A DNA stretch of 64,000 nucleotides, from positions 1 through 64,000 of the forward strand of contig CAYOZN010000009.1 of assembly GCA_964408455.1 (NCBI GenBank), read 5' to 3'. Made by a program: the position numbers and the translations under genes. Source of the stretch: CAYOZN01 sp964408455 (GTDB lineage Bacteria > Planctomycetota > Phycisphaerae > UBA1845 > UTPLA1). Shown here piece by piece: positions 35,599-44,435 of the stretch (position 1 is its first letter; each line of letters starts with the position of its first letter). The notes below the pieces were generated by a model. The model saw nothing but the letters and a program-made list of their open reading frames with translations, was not told the origin of the DNA and searched no databases.

Positions 35599-36420
35599 TC
35601 ACGCGTTATGAAGCTGCCCCAGCTCCTGGCCGCGCCGAAATGCCGCGAGTACCGCCTCCGTTACATGCTCGGCCACGTGGCACTCCGCCAGCTTGTTCAT
35701 GGCCGCCTGCGTCGTGCCGCCGGGGCTGGTCACGGCTTCGCGCAGCCTTTGCGGGGAGGCGTTCTTCTCCAGCAGCATGGCGCCCGCCCCCACGCAGGCG
35801 TGGGCCGCGAGCACCTGCGCATCCTCAGCTTTGAGCCCGGCGGCGATGCCCCCCGCCATCAGCATTTCCACGAAATAATAAAAGTATGCCGGCCCCGAAC
35901 CGGCGACCGCCGTGACCGCGTCCATCAACGCTTCGTTGTCGAGTGTCACCGTCACGCCACCGGCCGAAAACAGGTGCCGGACTTCTTCCAGATCGTCCAG
36001 GGAGGCGTGACGCCCGCGAAACAGTCCCGTCACACCCCGGCCCAGTCCGAATGGCAGGTTCGGCATCGCACGAATGACACGCACCGGCTCGTCCGACAGT
36101 GCCGACGCGACCCGGTCGGTCGGCATGCCCGCCATCAGGCTGATGAACACGCGGTCGCCTTCCGCTGCAGGACGCATGCCGGCGGCCGCCTCAGGAAATT
36201 TCTGAGGCGTGACCGCGATCAGCACGAGCCGAGCATCGGCAATGGCCGCCGCGTTGTCGTCGGTGAGCGGAATGTCGATCGGGTGCTGTGAAAGGGTGCG
36301 TGAGCGCGTGGCAATCACGCGATCGCGGGTCAAATAGCCACTCGTCAGCAGCCGCTTCAGGATCACGGTGGCAATATGGCCTGTTCCCACCACGCCGAGT
36401 GCGTACTTGTGCGCAGTCAT
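35599..36420 (-). CDS. proC: Pyrroline-5-carboxylate reductase
   Basis: ATG 36420 with GGAG about 6 nt upstream gives 273 residues. The N-terminal Rossmann fold has YALGVVGTGHIATVILKRLL. Conserved ProC motifs follow: LVLIAVTPQKFPEAAA, RVIRAMPNLPFGLGRGVTGL, MDAVTAVAGSGPAYFYYFVEML and the C-terminal SPGGTTQAAM. The enzyme reduces pyrroline-5-carboxylate to proline with NAD(P)H in the cytoplasm. It stands alone; a TTG 18 bp upstream is an unlikely start. Confidence 0.95.
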   Translation of the reverse strand: MTAHKYALGVVGTGHIATVILKRLLTSGYLTRDRVIATRSRTLSQHPIDIPLTDDNAAAIADARLVLIAVTPQKFPEAAAGMRPAAEGDRVFISLMAGMPTDRVASALSDEPVRVIRAMPNLPFGLGRGVTGLFRGRHASLDDLEEVRHLFSAGGVTVTLDNEALMDAVTAVAGSGPAYFYYFVEMLMAGGIAAGLKAEDAQVLAAHACVGAGAMLLEKNASPQRLREAVTSPGGTTQAAMNKLAECHVAEHVTEAVLAAFRRGQELGQLHNA

Positions 36421-36791
36421 GCGGACTCCGTCAGTCAATCGAAGCGTAAAACCGCGAGAAACTCGCCTTCCGCGCGGCTATCCTAGTCGACCGACCCTCG
36501 ACCGTTCAGGGAGGGCACCTGTATGCTCGACGGGTTCGAAGCCAATCCGGCGTACACTTCGGTGCGTTTTGAAGCGCGCAACATGAGCTTTCTCCGTGCC
36601 CCATCGTCGTTCGCGTCGGCCGGCTTGACAACCGGCGCTCCCGCGGAAACTAATATTGTCCGCCTCGCGAAACCGGACCGCTACCCCGAGAGTATTTCTA
36701 TGCCACAGCCTCGCTGACCGATATGAGCTCTGGAGGCGGCGACGGTACAAAAACCCGGCTGAATACAGTTCAACACTCAGGATTTACTTGC
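36421..36791 (+). other. Intergenic region with possible promoter for the small acidic protein
   Basis: 371 bp without a convincing gene. TTGACA (36625-36630) is a perfect -35 word, but the nearest AT-rich -10 candidates (TAATAT, 36651-36656, 20-bp spacer; or ACTAAT two bases closer) have non-ideal spacing. Confidence 0.35.
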
Positions 36792-37106
36792 ATGGCCAAA
36801 GGCGAAGAAGAAAAGCTGGAACTGGAGACCGAAGACACGGAAGAGGAGACGGTGGTCGCAGAGACCGTCGAAACGGTTGAGCCCGGTGAAGGCGCCAAGC
36901 GCGGCCGGCCGGTCAAGGAACCGCCGCCTCCCAAGCGTTGGAAGGTCGAGGGCGTGTCTCCGGAAGGCCTGCGGGTGATTCTCGGAAGGTTTTCGACTCG
37001 CGAAGAGGCGGAGCCTGAACTCGAACGCATGAAGCAGGACGGGTTCTACGCCAAACTCCGCATCGTCGAGTCCAAGGACGTGCCCGAGCCCACCGGCGCC
37101 GCCTGA
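36792..37106 (+). CDS. Small protein: acidic N-terminus, AT-hook-like GRP core, SPOR-like C-terminus
   Basis: ATG 36792 (AGGA 10 nt upstream) gives 104 residues. Residues 1-35 are very acidic (EEEKLELETEDTEEE). A KRGRPVKEPPPP segment resembles an AT-hook. The C-terminal half (KRWKVEGVSPEGLRVILGRF, then a helix EEAEPELERMKQDGFY and a strand AKLRIVES) has a beta-alpha-beta pattern resembling SPOR-type peptidoglycan-binding or ACT-like small domains. No signal peptide is present, so a cytoplasmic nucleic-acid-associated role is possible. I do not recognise a named family. Confidence 0.6.
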   Translation: MAKGEEEKLELETEDTEEETVVAETVETVEPGEGAKRGRPVKEPPPPKRWKVEGVSPEGLRVILGRFSTREEAEPELERMKQDGFYAKLRIVESKDVPEPTGAA

Positions 37107-37648
37107 GCCGCCGCACAACCGGACAGCTGGGCAGTACCGCACACCGGTTTTCCAGCGATCTTCCCGGAACCAGGCAGGGTCCATGCAGATTAGGCCCGGC
37201 CGCTGGCTCCGCGCGACTCGACAGGATCCATCGCGGTTCCAGCGTGGCGCCGGCGTGCTGCCGGCCTTTGCCGAGGCCAGCAAGCTCCACGCCCATAAAA
37301 AGCAGCTTTTCGTAAACGGCGACGCAGCCTTTGCCATCTTCTGCGCTTGATATGCGCGTGCCACTTCGGTAAAAATCAGGACATACGGGAAGGTTACCCG
37401 GAATTTCCTGCTGGGGAGTAGGGCTTTCCAGTCAGCATTCCGCTACGCTGCCGGTGGTCTAGCGCCGGTCCTGAGCGTTCAATTAGTCTCTGCACCCTGA
37501 ACCGCTCTCCGTTCCTTCCCTCCTTTTTGATTGCTTTACCTGCCCGCGCGCACGCTTGCCGTGCAAGGCTCTTTCGAGCCGTCGGGCTCCATTGATGCCG
37601 CCATGCAGCTCTCATGGAGGAGGCGGCCTGCCATTCAGGAGATCATGA
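37107..37648. other. Long intergenic region upstream of the giant exported protein
   Basis: 542 bp in which I see no gene, tRNA or clear terminator. Open frames on either strand have irregular composition. The last bases (CAGGAG, 8 nt before ATG 37649) are the ribosome-binding site of the next gene. Confidence 0.5.
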
Positions 37649-40600
37649 ATGAAGCCGAGTCAGTTGATTTGTCTCGTTTGTTCGACCGTATTCGCGCTGA
37701 CGGCACCCGCCGCCGCCGAATCGACGTGGGCCATCCAGGGCGGCAAGACTGTCATCGAGCTGGACCTTCTCCGGCTCAACGCCGCCAGCATCGACGTCAG
37801 CCTCGATGGCGTTAACCCGCTGGTGGCGCCAGAGGACGGCCGGCTGTCCCTCGACCTGGACGTGATCACCAGCTCGGATATCACGCTGATCGAAGATGGC
37901 GGGCTGCTTGTCGGCGCCACCAAGGGCGGCCTGCGACACAATCGCGCGCTCGTCTTTCATCGCCGCAATCTCTCGGTCGTGATCGATCGCTTTCAGATTG
38001 AGGCCACCGGAGATTCGCAGACTCCCGAGTTCTTTGTGCGGAATGGCCTCGAACCCATCGTTGTACAACTTCTCGATCTTTCCGATGCCCGCTCGCTGAT
38101 CGATGTCGGCGACGCGACGTGGCGGCTCGCAGCACGGGACATCACGATTCGCCCCGAATTGGCCGAACAGCTTGGCGATCCGGCCTTGGCCGGTTTGACC
38201 GTCGGCTCTATCTCAACAACTGCCGATCTGATCTGGACCGGTGGCGACGAGGCCGGCGCCCCGCCGCCCGGCGACGAACCTGCCCCGCGCGGCGGCACCA
38301 ACTGCGGTGGTAACCCCGGCCCCGACGTAATCGTGGGGGCACTGGTCGGCGCCTCCGGTAACACGGCCCAGAACTACCCCAGCGTTCAGGTACAGCCCGG
38401 CGTTTATTTCGACGCCTTCTCCATCGGCACCACCTCGTGCAACATCGGCACGCAGCCGCTATCCTGGGTCGACGAGGGCGGCAGCAATGCACATCCCGTC
38501 ATCGGACAGAATTTCTTCCGGCTGGCCAACGGCCGATTCGAACAGCTCGGCCAATCCTGGCTGAAGCACGGCTTCTTCGCACTTCAGGGAACGATCTGCT
38601 GTTCCTGTTCACCTCAGAACGGCAACCTGGCCCTCGGTGTTGGCTGTTCCGATCCCTACAGCGCATCGCGTAATGGCGGGCAGGGTTCGGCCGGTCCCAA
38701 GTGGCAGGTCAATCCCCGGACTGGCGTACACATTCACCCCCTGGCCAATCCATCATGGTCCGGCGGCGTGGCCCGTCGACTTCAGATACCCGTCGCCGAG
38801 TTGAACGAGCCCGGCGCCCTCTACTTCCACGAAGGACAGTACGTCACAGCCGACGACGCCGCGGCCGGCAATCAGAATAACAACGCCTCCTATCGCCCCG
38901 TCACTATCACCCCGTCGGGGAACGATCGCACCTTTACCCTTGCCGGCACGACGATGCGCGAGCAGCCTGCCATTCGCGCCTGGAAGGCAAACGATCCGGC
39001 CGTCACCGAATCCGATGTGCAGATTGCCAACGACGGTCTCATCATCGTGGCCAGCAAGGCGACTGACCTCGGCAATGGCTTTTTCCATTACGAGTACGCG
39101 GTGCACAATCTCAATTCCGAACGATCGATCGAGTCGTTCTCGGTGCCGCTGCCGGCCGGTGTGATGGTCCAGAACATCGGATTCCGCGATGTGCCCTATC
39201 ACAGCGGCGACGGCGAAGGCAACGTGAATCGCGACGGGACGGACTGGCCGGCCACTGTCGCAACCAACTCCATCACCTGGAACATGGTGGATGTGGGTAC
39301 GAACTCCAACGCCATCCGCTGGGGCACGCTCTACAACTTCCGGTTCGATACCAACAGCGCGCCGGACGACGCGACTGCCACGCTGGGCGTCTTCCTTCCC
39401 GGCACGCCCTCGAGCGTGACTGCCGCCGTGCAGGGCCCCGTCGGCGGAGCGGGCTTCCTCGACTGCAACGGCAACGAGATCGACGACGCCGAAGAACTGG
39501 CAAACGGCACCAGCCAGGACTGCAACGACAACGGCACGCTCGACCAGTGCGAAGTCATGTGCCAGCTCGATTCGCAGCTCATTGCCTCCGGCCTGTCGTC
39601 CCCGGTCGGCATCTATGCCGCGCCGGGCGACACGTCGCGGCTCTTCATCGTGGAGCAGACCGGCCGGATCAAGATTCTCAATACCGCCACCAACTTCATC
39701 AACGGCGTGCCATTCCTCAATCTGAACGGCACCATCAGCACCGGCGGCGAACGCGGTCTGCTCGGTCTCGCGTTTGATCCCGACTACGATACCAACGGCC
39801 ACTTCTATGTGAACTACACCAACCTGTCGGGCAACACCGTCATCGCCCGTTACAGCGTTTCCGCCGATCCCGACGTGGCCGATGCCGGCAGCGCTGTCAC
39901 GCTCAAGATCATCAATCAGGATTTTGCCAATCACAACGGCGGGCAACTCCAGTTCGGCCCCGACGGCATGCTCTACTGCGGAATGGGCGACGGCGGCAGC
40001 GGAAATGACCCCAACAACCGCGCGCAGAACACCGGCTCGCTGCTGGGCAAGATGCTCCGACTCGACGTCGATAATCCGCCCACATACGTACCGGCCGACA
40101 ACCCCTACGTCGGCGGCGGAAATCCGCTCGATGAGATCTGGGCCCTCGGGCTGCGCAATCCCTGGCGCTTCAGTTTCGACCGCCTCACCGGCGATCTGTG
40201 GATTGCCGATGTCGGCCAGGACGCCCAGGAAGAGATCAACTTCGTCCCCGCCGGCACCGGCGCCACGCGCAACTTCGGCTGGCGCTGCATGGAAGGCACC
40301 GCCTGCACCGGCCTCTCCGGCTGCACCTGCAATGCCGGCGATCTGACACTCCCCATCCGTACCGAGTCGCACGGCGACGGCTCCGGCACCGGCTCGATCA
40401 CCGGCGGCTACGTCTACCGCGGCTGCGCCATTCCCGGTCTCTCCGGCACATACTTCTATGCCGACTACCTCGGCAACTATGTCCGCACCTTCCGGCTGGT
40501 CGATGGCGTCGTCACCGACCTGATTGATCGCACCGCGTCCCTAGATTTCCCCTCCGCCATCGTCTCCTTCGGCGAGGATGCCGATGGCGAACTGTACATC

Positions 40601-42589
40601 GTCAGCGCGACCGGCCAGATCCGGAAAATCGTCTGCTTCGATCCCAACGCCGGCGACTGCGGTAACGGCGTGCTCGAAGGCGCGGAAGAATGCGATCCGC
40701 CGGATGGTGTCAACTGCGACTGCCAGTGCCGCAATATCGGATGCGACATTCCCATCCTCTCCGACGACTTCCAGACAGACCAGGGTTGGACCACCAGCGC
40801 GACCAACGCCAGCGCCGGACACTGGCAGCGCGGCGTGCCGATTAATGACGCCGGCTGGGACTACGATCCGATAGCCGATTCGGACGGCAGCGGCCAGTGC
40901 TATCTCACGCAAAACACCGCCGGCAACAGCGACGTCGACGTCGTCGGCGGCCAGACCGACGGACAGGTGACCCTCACGTCACCAGCCTTCAACGGTACGG
41001 CCGGCGGCTTGATCGTCAGGTACGACTACTACCTGAACCTCACCATCGCCGACGGTCTCGACGCGCTCACGGTCCAGATCAGCAGCAATGGCGATGCCGG
41101 GCCGTGGGTCGAAATTGCCCGCCACGATACCAGCGGCGGCGTTACCTGGCGCCACAACCAGGTCACCGAGCAACAGCTGCTCGACGCCGGAGTCACGCCC
41201 TCTGCCAACATGAAGCTCCGCTTCATCGCAAACGATCAGAACCCCCAGAGCGTGGTCGAGGCCGCCATCGATGCGGTCCAGATCTGCGGCTCGACGCCCT
41301 TCGTCGATTGCAATCTCAACTGCACCGACGACGCCGAGGACATCGCGGGCGCCGGCAGCTTCGACTGCAATCTCAATGGCACTCCCGATGAATGCGAGGG
41401 CGATACCGCTGCCTCTTACCCCATCGCCGTCAACCCGCCTCTGGCCATTCCCGACGGCACGAGCGTATTTGCCGGTACCTCGTTCAACGTGCCCGTCGGC
41501 GGCACCATCCAGGACATCGACATCTCGGTGAACATCGCCCACACCTGGAATGGCGACGTCACGGCGCGCCTCAGCCACAACGGAACCACCGTCGTGTTGA
41601 TCGACCGGCCCAACTGGCCCGAGACGCAGTTCGGCTTCGACAACAACGGCTTCGACGTTCTCCTCGACGACGAGGGCGCCGGCGGCAACATCGACACCAT
41701 CAACAGCGGCGGCCCGGCCGTGACCTCTCCGCCCAGCTATCAGCCCGCCTCCCCGCTGTCGGCCTTCGATGGCATCGACATGGCCGGCCTGTGGACGCTG
41801 GAGGCGTCGGATGGGGCCCAGTCCGATACTGGCTCGATCACCGGCTGGGCGCTTCACTTCACCCTCGGCGCCGACCCCGTCGATCCCTGCGACTGCAACG
41901 GCAATGGCATCGCCGATGCCATCGACCTCAGCAGCCAGACCAGTCTCGACTGCAACAGCAACGGCCTGCCCGACGAGTGTGACATTGCCTCCGGCCTCGA
42001 GGACGACTGCGATGGCGGCCCCGTCGGCAATATCGCCGATGGCCAGGAGCTGTTCACCGTGGCCAACGCCTGCTTCGGCTGCCATGGCCCGACCGGCACC
42101 GGCGGCACTGGTCCGAACATTCGCAACAAGAGCCGCGTCCAGATCTGGAACCGCCTCCTGTCGCCCACCGACCATCCCGGCGGCGCCTTCGACAACTTCA
42201 GCCAGCAGGACTTTGCTGACATCGAGGCCTACCTCGCCGACAACGGCAGCCGCGGACGGCCGGACCTGATCCCCGACAGTTGCCAGTCCGCCCAGATTCA
42301 GGACTGCGACGGCGACGATGTGAGCGATGGCTGCGAACTCGAAGCCGGTTCGCAGGACGATCTCGACTACGACGGCCTGCCGGATGGCTGCACGACCGGC
42401 TGCCCGTCACCCGCCAGCGGCGATTTTGACGGCAGCGGAACGACCGACGGTATCGACGTCCAGTACTTCGTCGATGCCGTGATCGGCACGCCTTCGCAGG
42501 GCGACATCTGCATCGGCGACTTCAATACCGACCAGACGCTGGATACCGACGATATCACCGGCATGGTCGGCGCGCTGCTGGCCGAATAG
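37649..42589 (+). CDS. Giant exported multidomain protein: sorbosone-dehydrogenase-like propeller, P-domain, cytochrome c, dockerin-like
   Basis: 1646 residues with a signal peptide (MKPSQLICLVCSTVFALTAPAAA). Residues about 25-600 are an unrecognised beta-rich region. An Asp-Cys-Asn-Gly spacer (DCNGNEIDDAEELANG) leads into a glucose/sorbosone-dehydrogenase-like six-blade propeller at about 640-995 (GERGLLGLAFDPDYDTNGHF, HNGGQLQFGPDGMLYCGMGD, LGLRNPWRFSFDR). A jelly-roll-like domain spans about 1035-1215. A proprotein-convertase P-domain-like module spans 1257-1400 (AHTWNGDVTARLSHNGTTVV). A cytochrome c module has C-F-G-C-H at 1475-1479 with WNRLLSP and FSQQDFADIEAYLAD. The last 50 residues are dockerin-like EF-loops (DFDGSGTTDGIDV, DFNTDQTLDTDDI). 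A periplasmic or surface sugar-oxidising redox protein is plausible but unproven. Confidence 0.85.
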   Translation: MKPSQLICLVCSTVFALTAPAAAESTWAIQGGKTVIELDLLRLNAASIDVSLDGVNPLVAPEDGRLSLDLDVITSSDITLIEDGGLLVGATKGGLRHNRALVFHRRNLSVVIDRFQIEATGDSQTPEFFVRNGLEPIVVQLLDLSDARSLIDVGDATWRLAARDITIRPELAEQLGDPALAGLTVGSISTTADLIWTGGDEAGAPPPGDEPAPRGGTNCGGNPGPDVIVGALVGASGNTAQNYPSVQVQPGVYFDAFSIGTTSCNIGTQPLSWVDEGGSNAHPVIGQNFFRLANGRFEQLGQSWLKHGFFALQGTICCSCSPQNGNLALGVGCSDPYSASRNGGQGSAGPKWQVNPRTGVHIHPLANPSWSGGVARRLQIPVAELNEPGALYFHEGQYVTADDAAAGNQNNNASYRPVTITPSGNDRTFTLAGTTMREQPAIRAWKANDPAVTESDVQIANDGLIIVASKATDLGNGFFHYEYAVHNLNSERSIESFSVPLPAGVMVQNIGFRDVPYHSGDGEGNVNRDGTDWPATVATNSITWNMVDVGTNSNAIRWGTLYNFRFDTNSAPDDATATLGVFLPGTPSSVTAAVQGPVGGAGFLDCNGNEIDDAEELANGTSQDCNDNGTLDQCEVMCQLDSQLIASGLSSPVGIYAAPGDTSRLFIVEQTGRIKILNTATNFINGVPFLNLNGTISTGGERGLLGLAFDPDYDTNGHFYVNYTNLSGNTVIARYSVSADPDVADAGSAVTLKIINQDFANHNGGQLQFGPDGMLYCGMGDGGSGNDPNNRAQNTGSLLGKMLRLDVDNPPTYVPADNPYVGGGNPLDEIWALGLRNPWRFSFDRLTGDLWIADVGQDAQEEINFVPAGTGATRNFGWRCMEGTACTGLSGCTCNAGDLTLPIRTESHGDGSGTGSITGGYVYRGCAIPGLSGTYFYADYLGNYVRTFRLVDGVVTDLIDRTASLDFPSAIVSFGEDADGELYIVSATGQIRKIVCFDPNAGDCGNGVLEGAEECDPPDGVNCDCQCRNIGCDIPILSDDFQTDQGWTTSATNASAGHWQRGVPINDAGWDYDPIADSDGSGQCYLTQNTAGNSDVDVVGGQTDGQVTLTSPAFNGTAGGLIVRYDYYLNLTIADGLDALTVQISSNGDAGPWVEIARHDTSGGVTWRHNQVTEQQLLDAGVTPSANMKLRFIANDQNPQSVVEAAIDAVQICGSTPFVDCNLNCTDDAEDIAGAGSFDCNLNGTPDECEGDTAASYPIAVNPPLAIPDGTSVFAGTSFNVPVGGTIQDIDISVNIAHTWNGDVTARLSHNGTTVVLIDRPNWPETQFGFDNNGFDVLLDDEGAGGNIDTINSGGPAVTSPPSYQPASPLSAFDGIDMAGLWTLEASDGAQSDTGSITGWALHFTLGADPVDPCDCNGNGIADAIDLSSQTSLDCNSNGLPDECDIASGLEDDCDGGPVGNIADGQELFTVANACFGCHGPTGTGGTGPNIRNKSRVQIWNRLLSPTDHPGGAFDNFSQQDFADIEAYLADNGSRGRPDLIPDSCQSAQIQDCDGDDVSDGCELEAGSQDDLDYDGLPDGCTTGCPSPASGDFDGSGTTDGIDVQYFVDAVIGTPSQGDICIGDFNTDQTLDTDDITGMVGALLAE

Positions 42590-42640
42590 GCCCGGGCTGG
42601 CAACACGAAAACCGGCCCCCGCGGCCGGCGTAAAAACGCG

Positions 42641-42683
42641 ATGGACCCCGGCGATCCCAATTGGCGCCGGGGTCCATTTTTTT
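42641..42683. terminator. Bidirectional intrinsic terminator between convergent genes
   Basis: A 13-bp perfect stem (ATGGACCCCGGCG / CGCCGGGGTCCAT) followed by TTTTTTT on the plus strand. On the minus strand the stem is followed by CGCGTTTTTACG. It lies between the ends of the giant exported protein (+) and the sulfatase-like gene (-) and can serve both. Confidence 0.88.
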
Positions 42684-42726
42684 GTTCATGCGCGTCGCGG
42701 CGGAATTCGCCGGTATTCGCGGCGAA

Positions 42727-44435
42727 TCAGTCCCCCGCCTTGTCCGCCGGCGTGCCGCTCGCCGGCTGAGTCGCCGGCTGCGAAGCCGGCTGCGATGTCG
42801 CGACGTTAAACGCTTCCTCGTCCGAAATCTGTCCGTCGATATATCCGAGCGAGTCGAGCAGTTTCTTCATCTNNNNNNNNNNNNNNNNNNNNNNNNNNNN
42901 NNNNNNNNNNNNNNNNNNNNNNNNNNNNNNNNNNNNNNNNNNNNNNNNNNNNNNNNNNNNNNNNNNNNNNNNTCGTCCGAAATCTGTCCGTCGATATATC
43001 CGAGCGAGTCGAGCAGTTTCTTCATCTCCTCGTCCGACTGCATCGCATGACCGCGCGTGACGGCCTTGCCGGTCGAAAGATCGACGATGCGCTCGAGCCA
43101 CTGGCGCAGGGCGTCGGCCTTTTTGCGTCCGTCGGCAGTGCCGATCAGGTTACGCTGCTCGTCCGGATCGCTCCGCAGATCGAAGAGTTCTTCGGTCTTG
43201 CTCTTACGCGTGTAAATATACTTGTAGTCTTCCACGCGAATGGCGTGTCGGTTGCCGTTGACCGTGCAGGTGATCACCTCCCGCCCGGCCAGCCGCGTGC
43301 GCTCGCCCGTGATGAGCGGCAGCAGGCTGTCGCCCTCAAACTGCGCCGGCCGCTCGGCCCCGATGTACTCGAATATCGTGGGCATCAGGTCGATCGTCTC
43401 GACCAGGTTGCCAATCCGCCGCGGCCGCATTTTCTCGCGCGCCGGAAACTTGATAATGAGCGGCACGCGGACCATGTCGTCGTATAGATGCACATTGTGG
43501 CCGAACTGACGGTGCTTGAAGAACGCATCACCGTGGTCTGACGTCAGAACGATGAGCGCGTCGTCGTAAAGGCCGGCCTTCTTCAGCTTATTAAAGAATT
43601 CGCCGACCGCCTGATCCAGATATCGTATGTTTGCGCGATACCGGGCCTCGAGCTGCTCGATCGTTGCCTTGGCCGCCTCGCCGGTGCGATTGGCCTGCGC
43701 CCACAGATCTTCCAGATCTCCCCATGCCAGCGAGCCGCAGGGATAGTCTCGCAGGTACTTCTCGGGCGGATCGTACGGCTTGTGCGGTTGCAGGTAATGA
43801 ACGTAGGCAAAACCGCCGCTCCCCGTGAACTTATCGAGCACCGCATCCGTCGCGCCGTTGATGTCCTCCGGCATGGTAACGATGAACTTGCTGGTGCTCT
43901 CGATCGGGCGGTTGCCCGCCAGTTCGGGCTGTGCCCAGACCTGTATGCAGGTTTCATATCCGCGGTCCAGGCCGGTCGAACTGACGCCCGCCCACGGATT
44001 CCCGATGATGCCAAAGCAGCGGCACCCAATTTCGCGCAGAAGCTGCGGCCCCGTCTTGAGATCCTCCGCCAGCGTGGTATTTGCATTCATACTGTGAGTC
44101 GTCGCACGCGTACCCGTCAACAGGCTGGCCGTCGACGAAACAGTGGTGGCCGTCTGGCTGTAGGCGTTCTCAAACAGCACGTTTTGCGCCGCGAATTCGT
44201 CGATAACGGGGCTGGCGCCCTGGGCATCGCCGTAGCAGCCGAAGTACTGTGCCGACGCGGCGTCGATCACCAGGACAAATACGTTGGGCGCCGCGCGGCC
44301 GATGTCGCTCTTGGGCTTGTCCGACTCGCAGGACGACGCGGACGCGACCAGTGAAATCGACAGCGTTAATGCCAGACTTTTATTCTGCATGCGTCTCATG
44401 TACCCGATCAATCCAAAGCAACTGAACAAATGCAT
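42727..44435 (-). CDS. Sulfatase-like hydrolase lipoprotein (interrupted by an assembly gap)
   Basis: As given, the gene is split by 100 N and a 55-bp duplication. Removing 155 bp restores one frame of 517 residues ending EEAFNVATSQPASQPATQPA...KAGD. It starts at ATG 44435, overlapping the TGA of the upstream paralogue (TGATG); an ATG at 44399 would give a tidier lipoprotein signal (MRRMQNKSLALTLSISLVASASSC). Alkaline-phosphatase-superfamily motifs are NVFVLVIDAASAQYFGCYGD, VLTSDHGDAFFKH and DLMPTIFEYIG. The nucleophile segment is TTVSSTASLLTG, with Thr98 where sulfatases have the formylglycine Cys/Ser and no CxPSR. A phosphodiesterase or transferase activity is as likely as sulfatase. A C-terminal LLDSLGYID motif is shared with similar exported proteins. 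Confidence 0.82.
42818..43027. other. Assembly gap (100 N) inside the sulfatase-like gene, flanked by a 55-bp duplication
   Basis: 42818-42872 and 42973-43027 are identical 55-bp blocks (TCGTCCGAAATCTG ... TTTCTTCATCT) on each side of 100 N. Deleting one block plus the N (155 bp) rejoins the reading frame exactly, showing that the gap is a scaffolding artefact and not missing sequence. Confidence 0.93.

Noticed and set aside
42727..43101. Programmed frameshift or gene break in the sulfatase-like gene
   Set aside because: Fully explained by the 100 N plus 55-bp duplication of an assembly join; collapsing it restores the frame.
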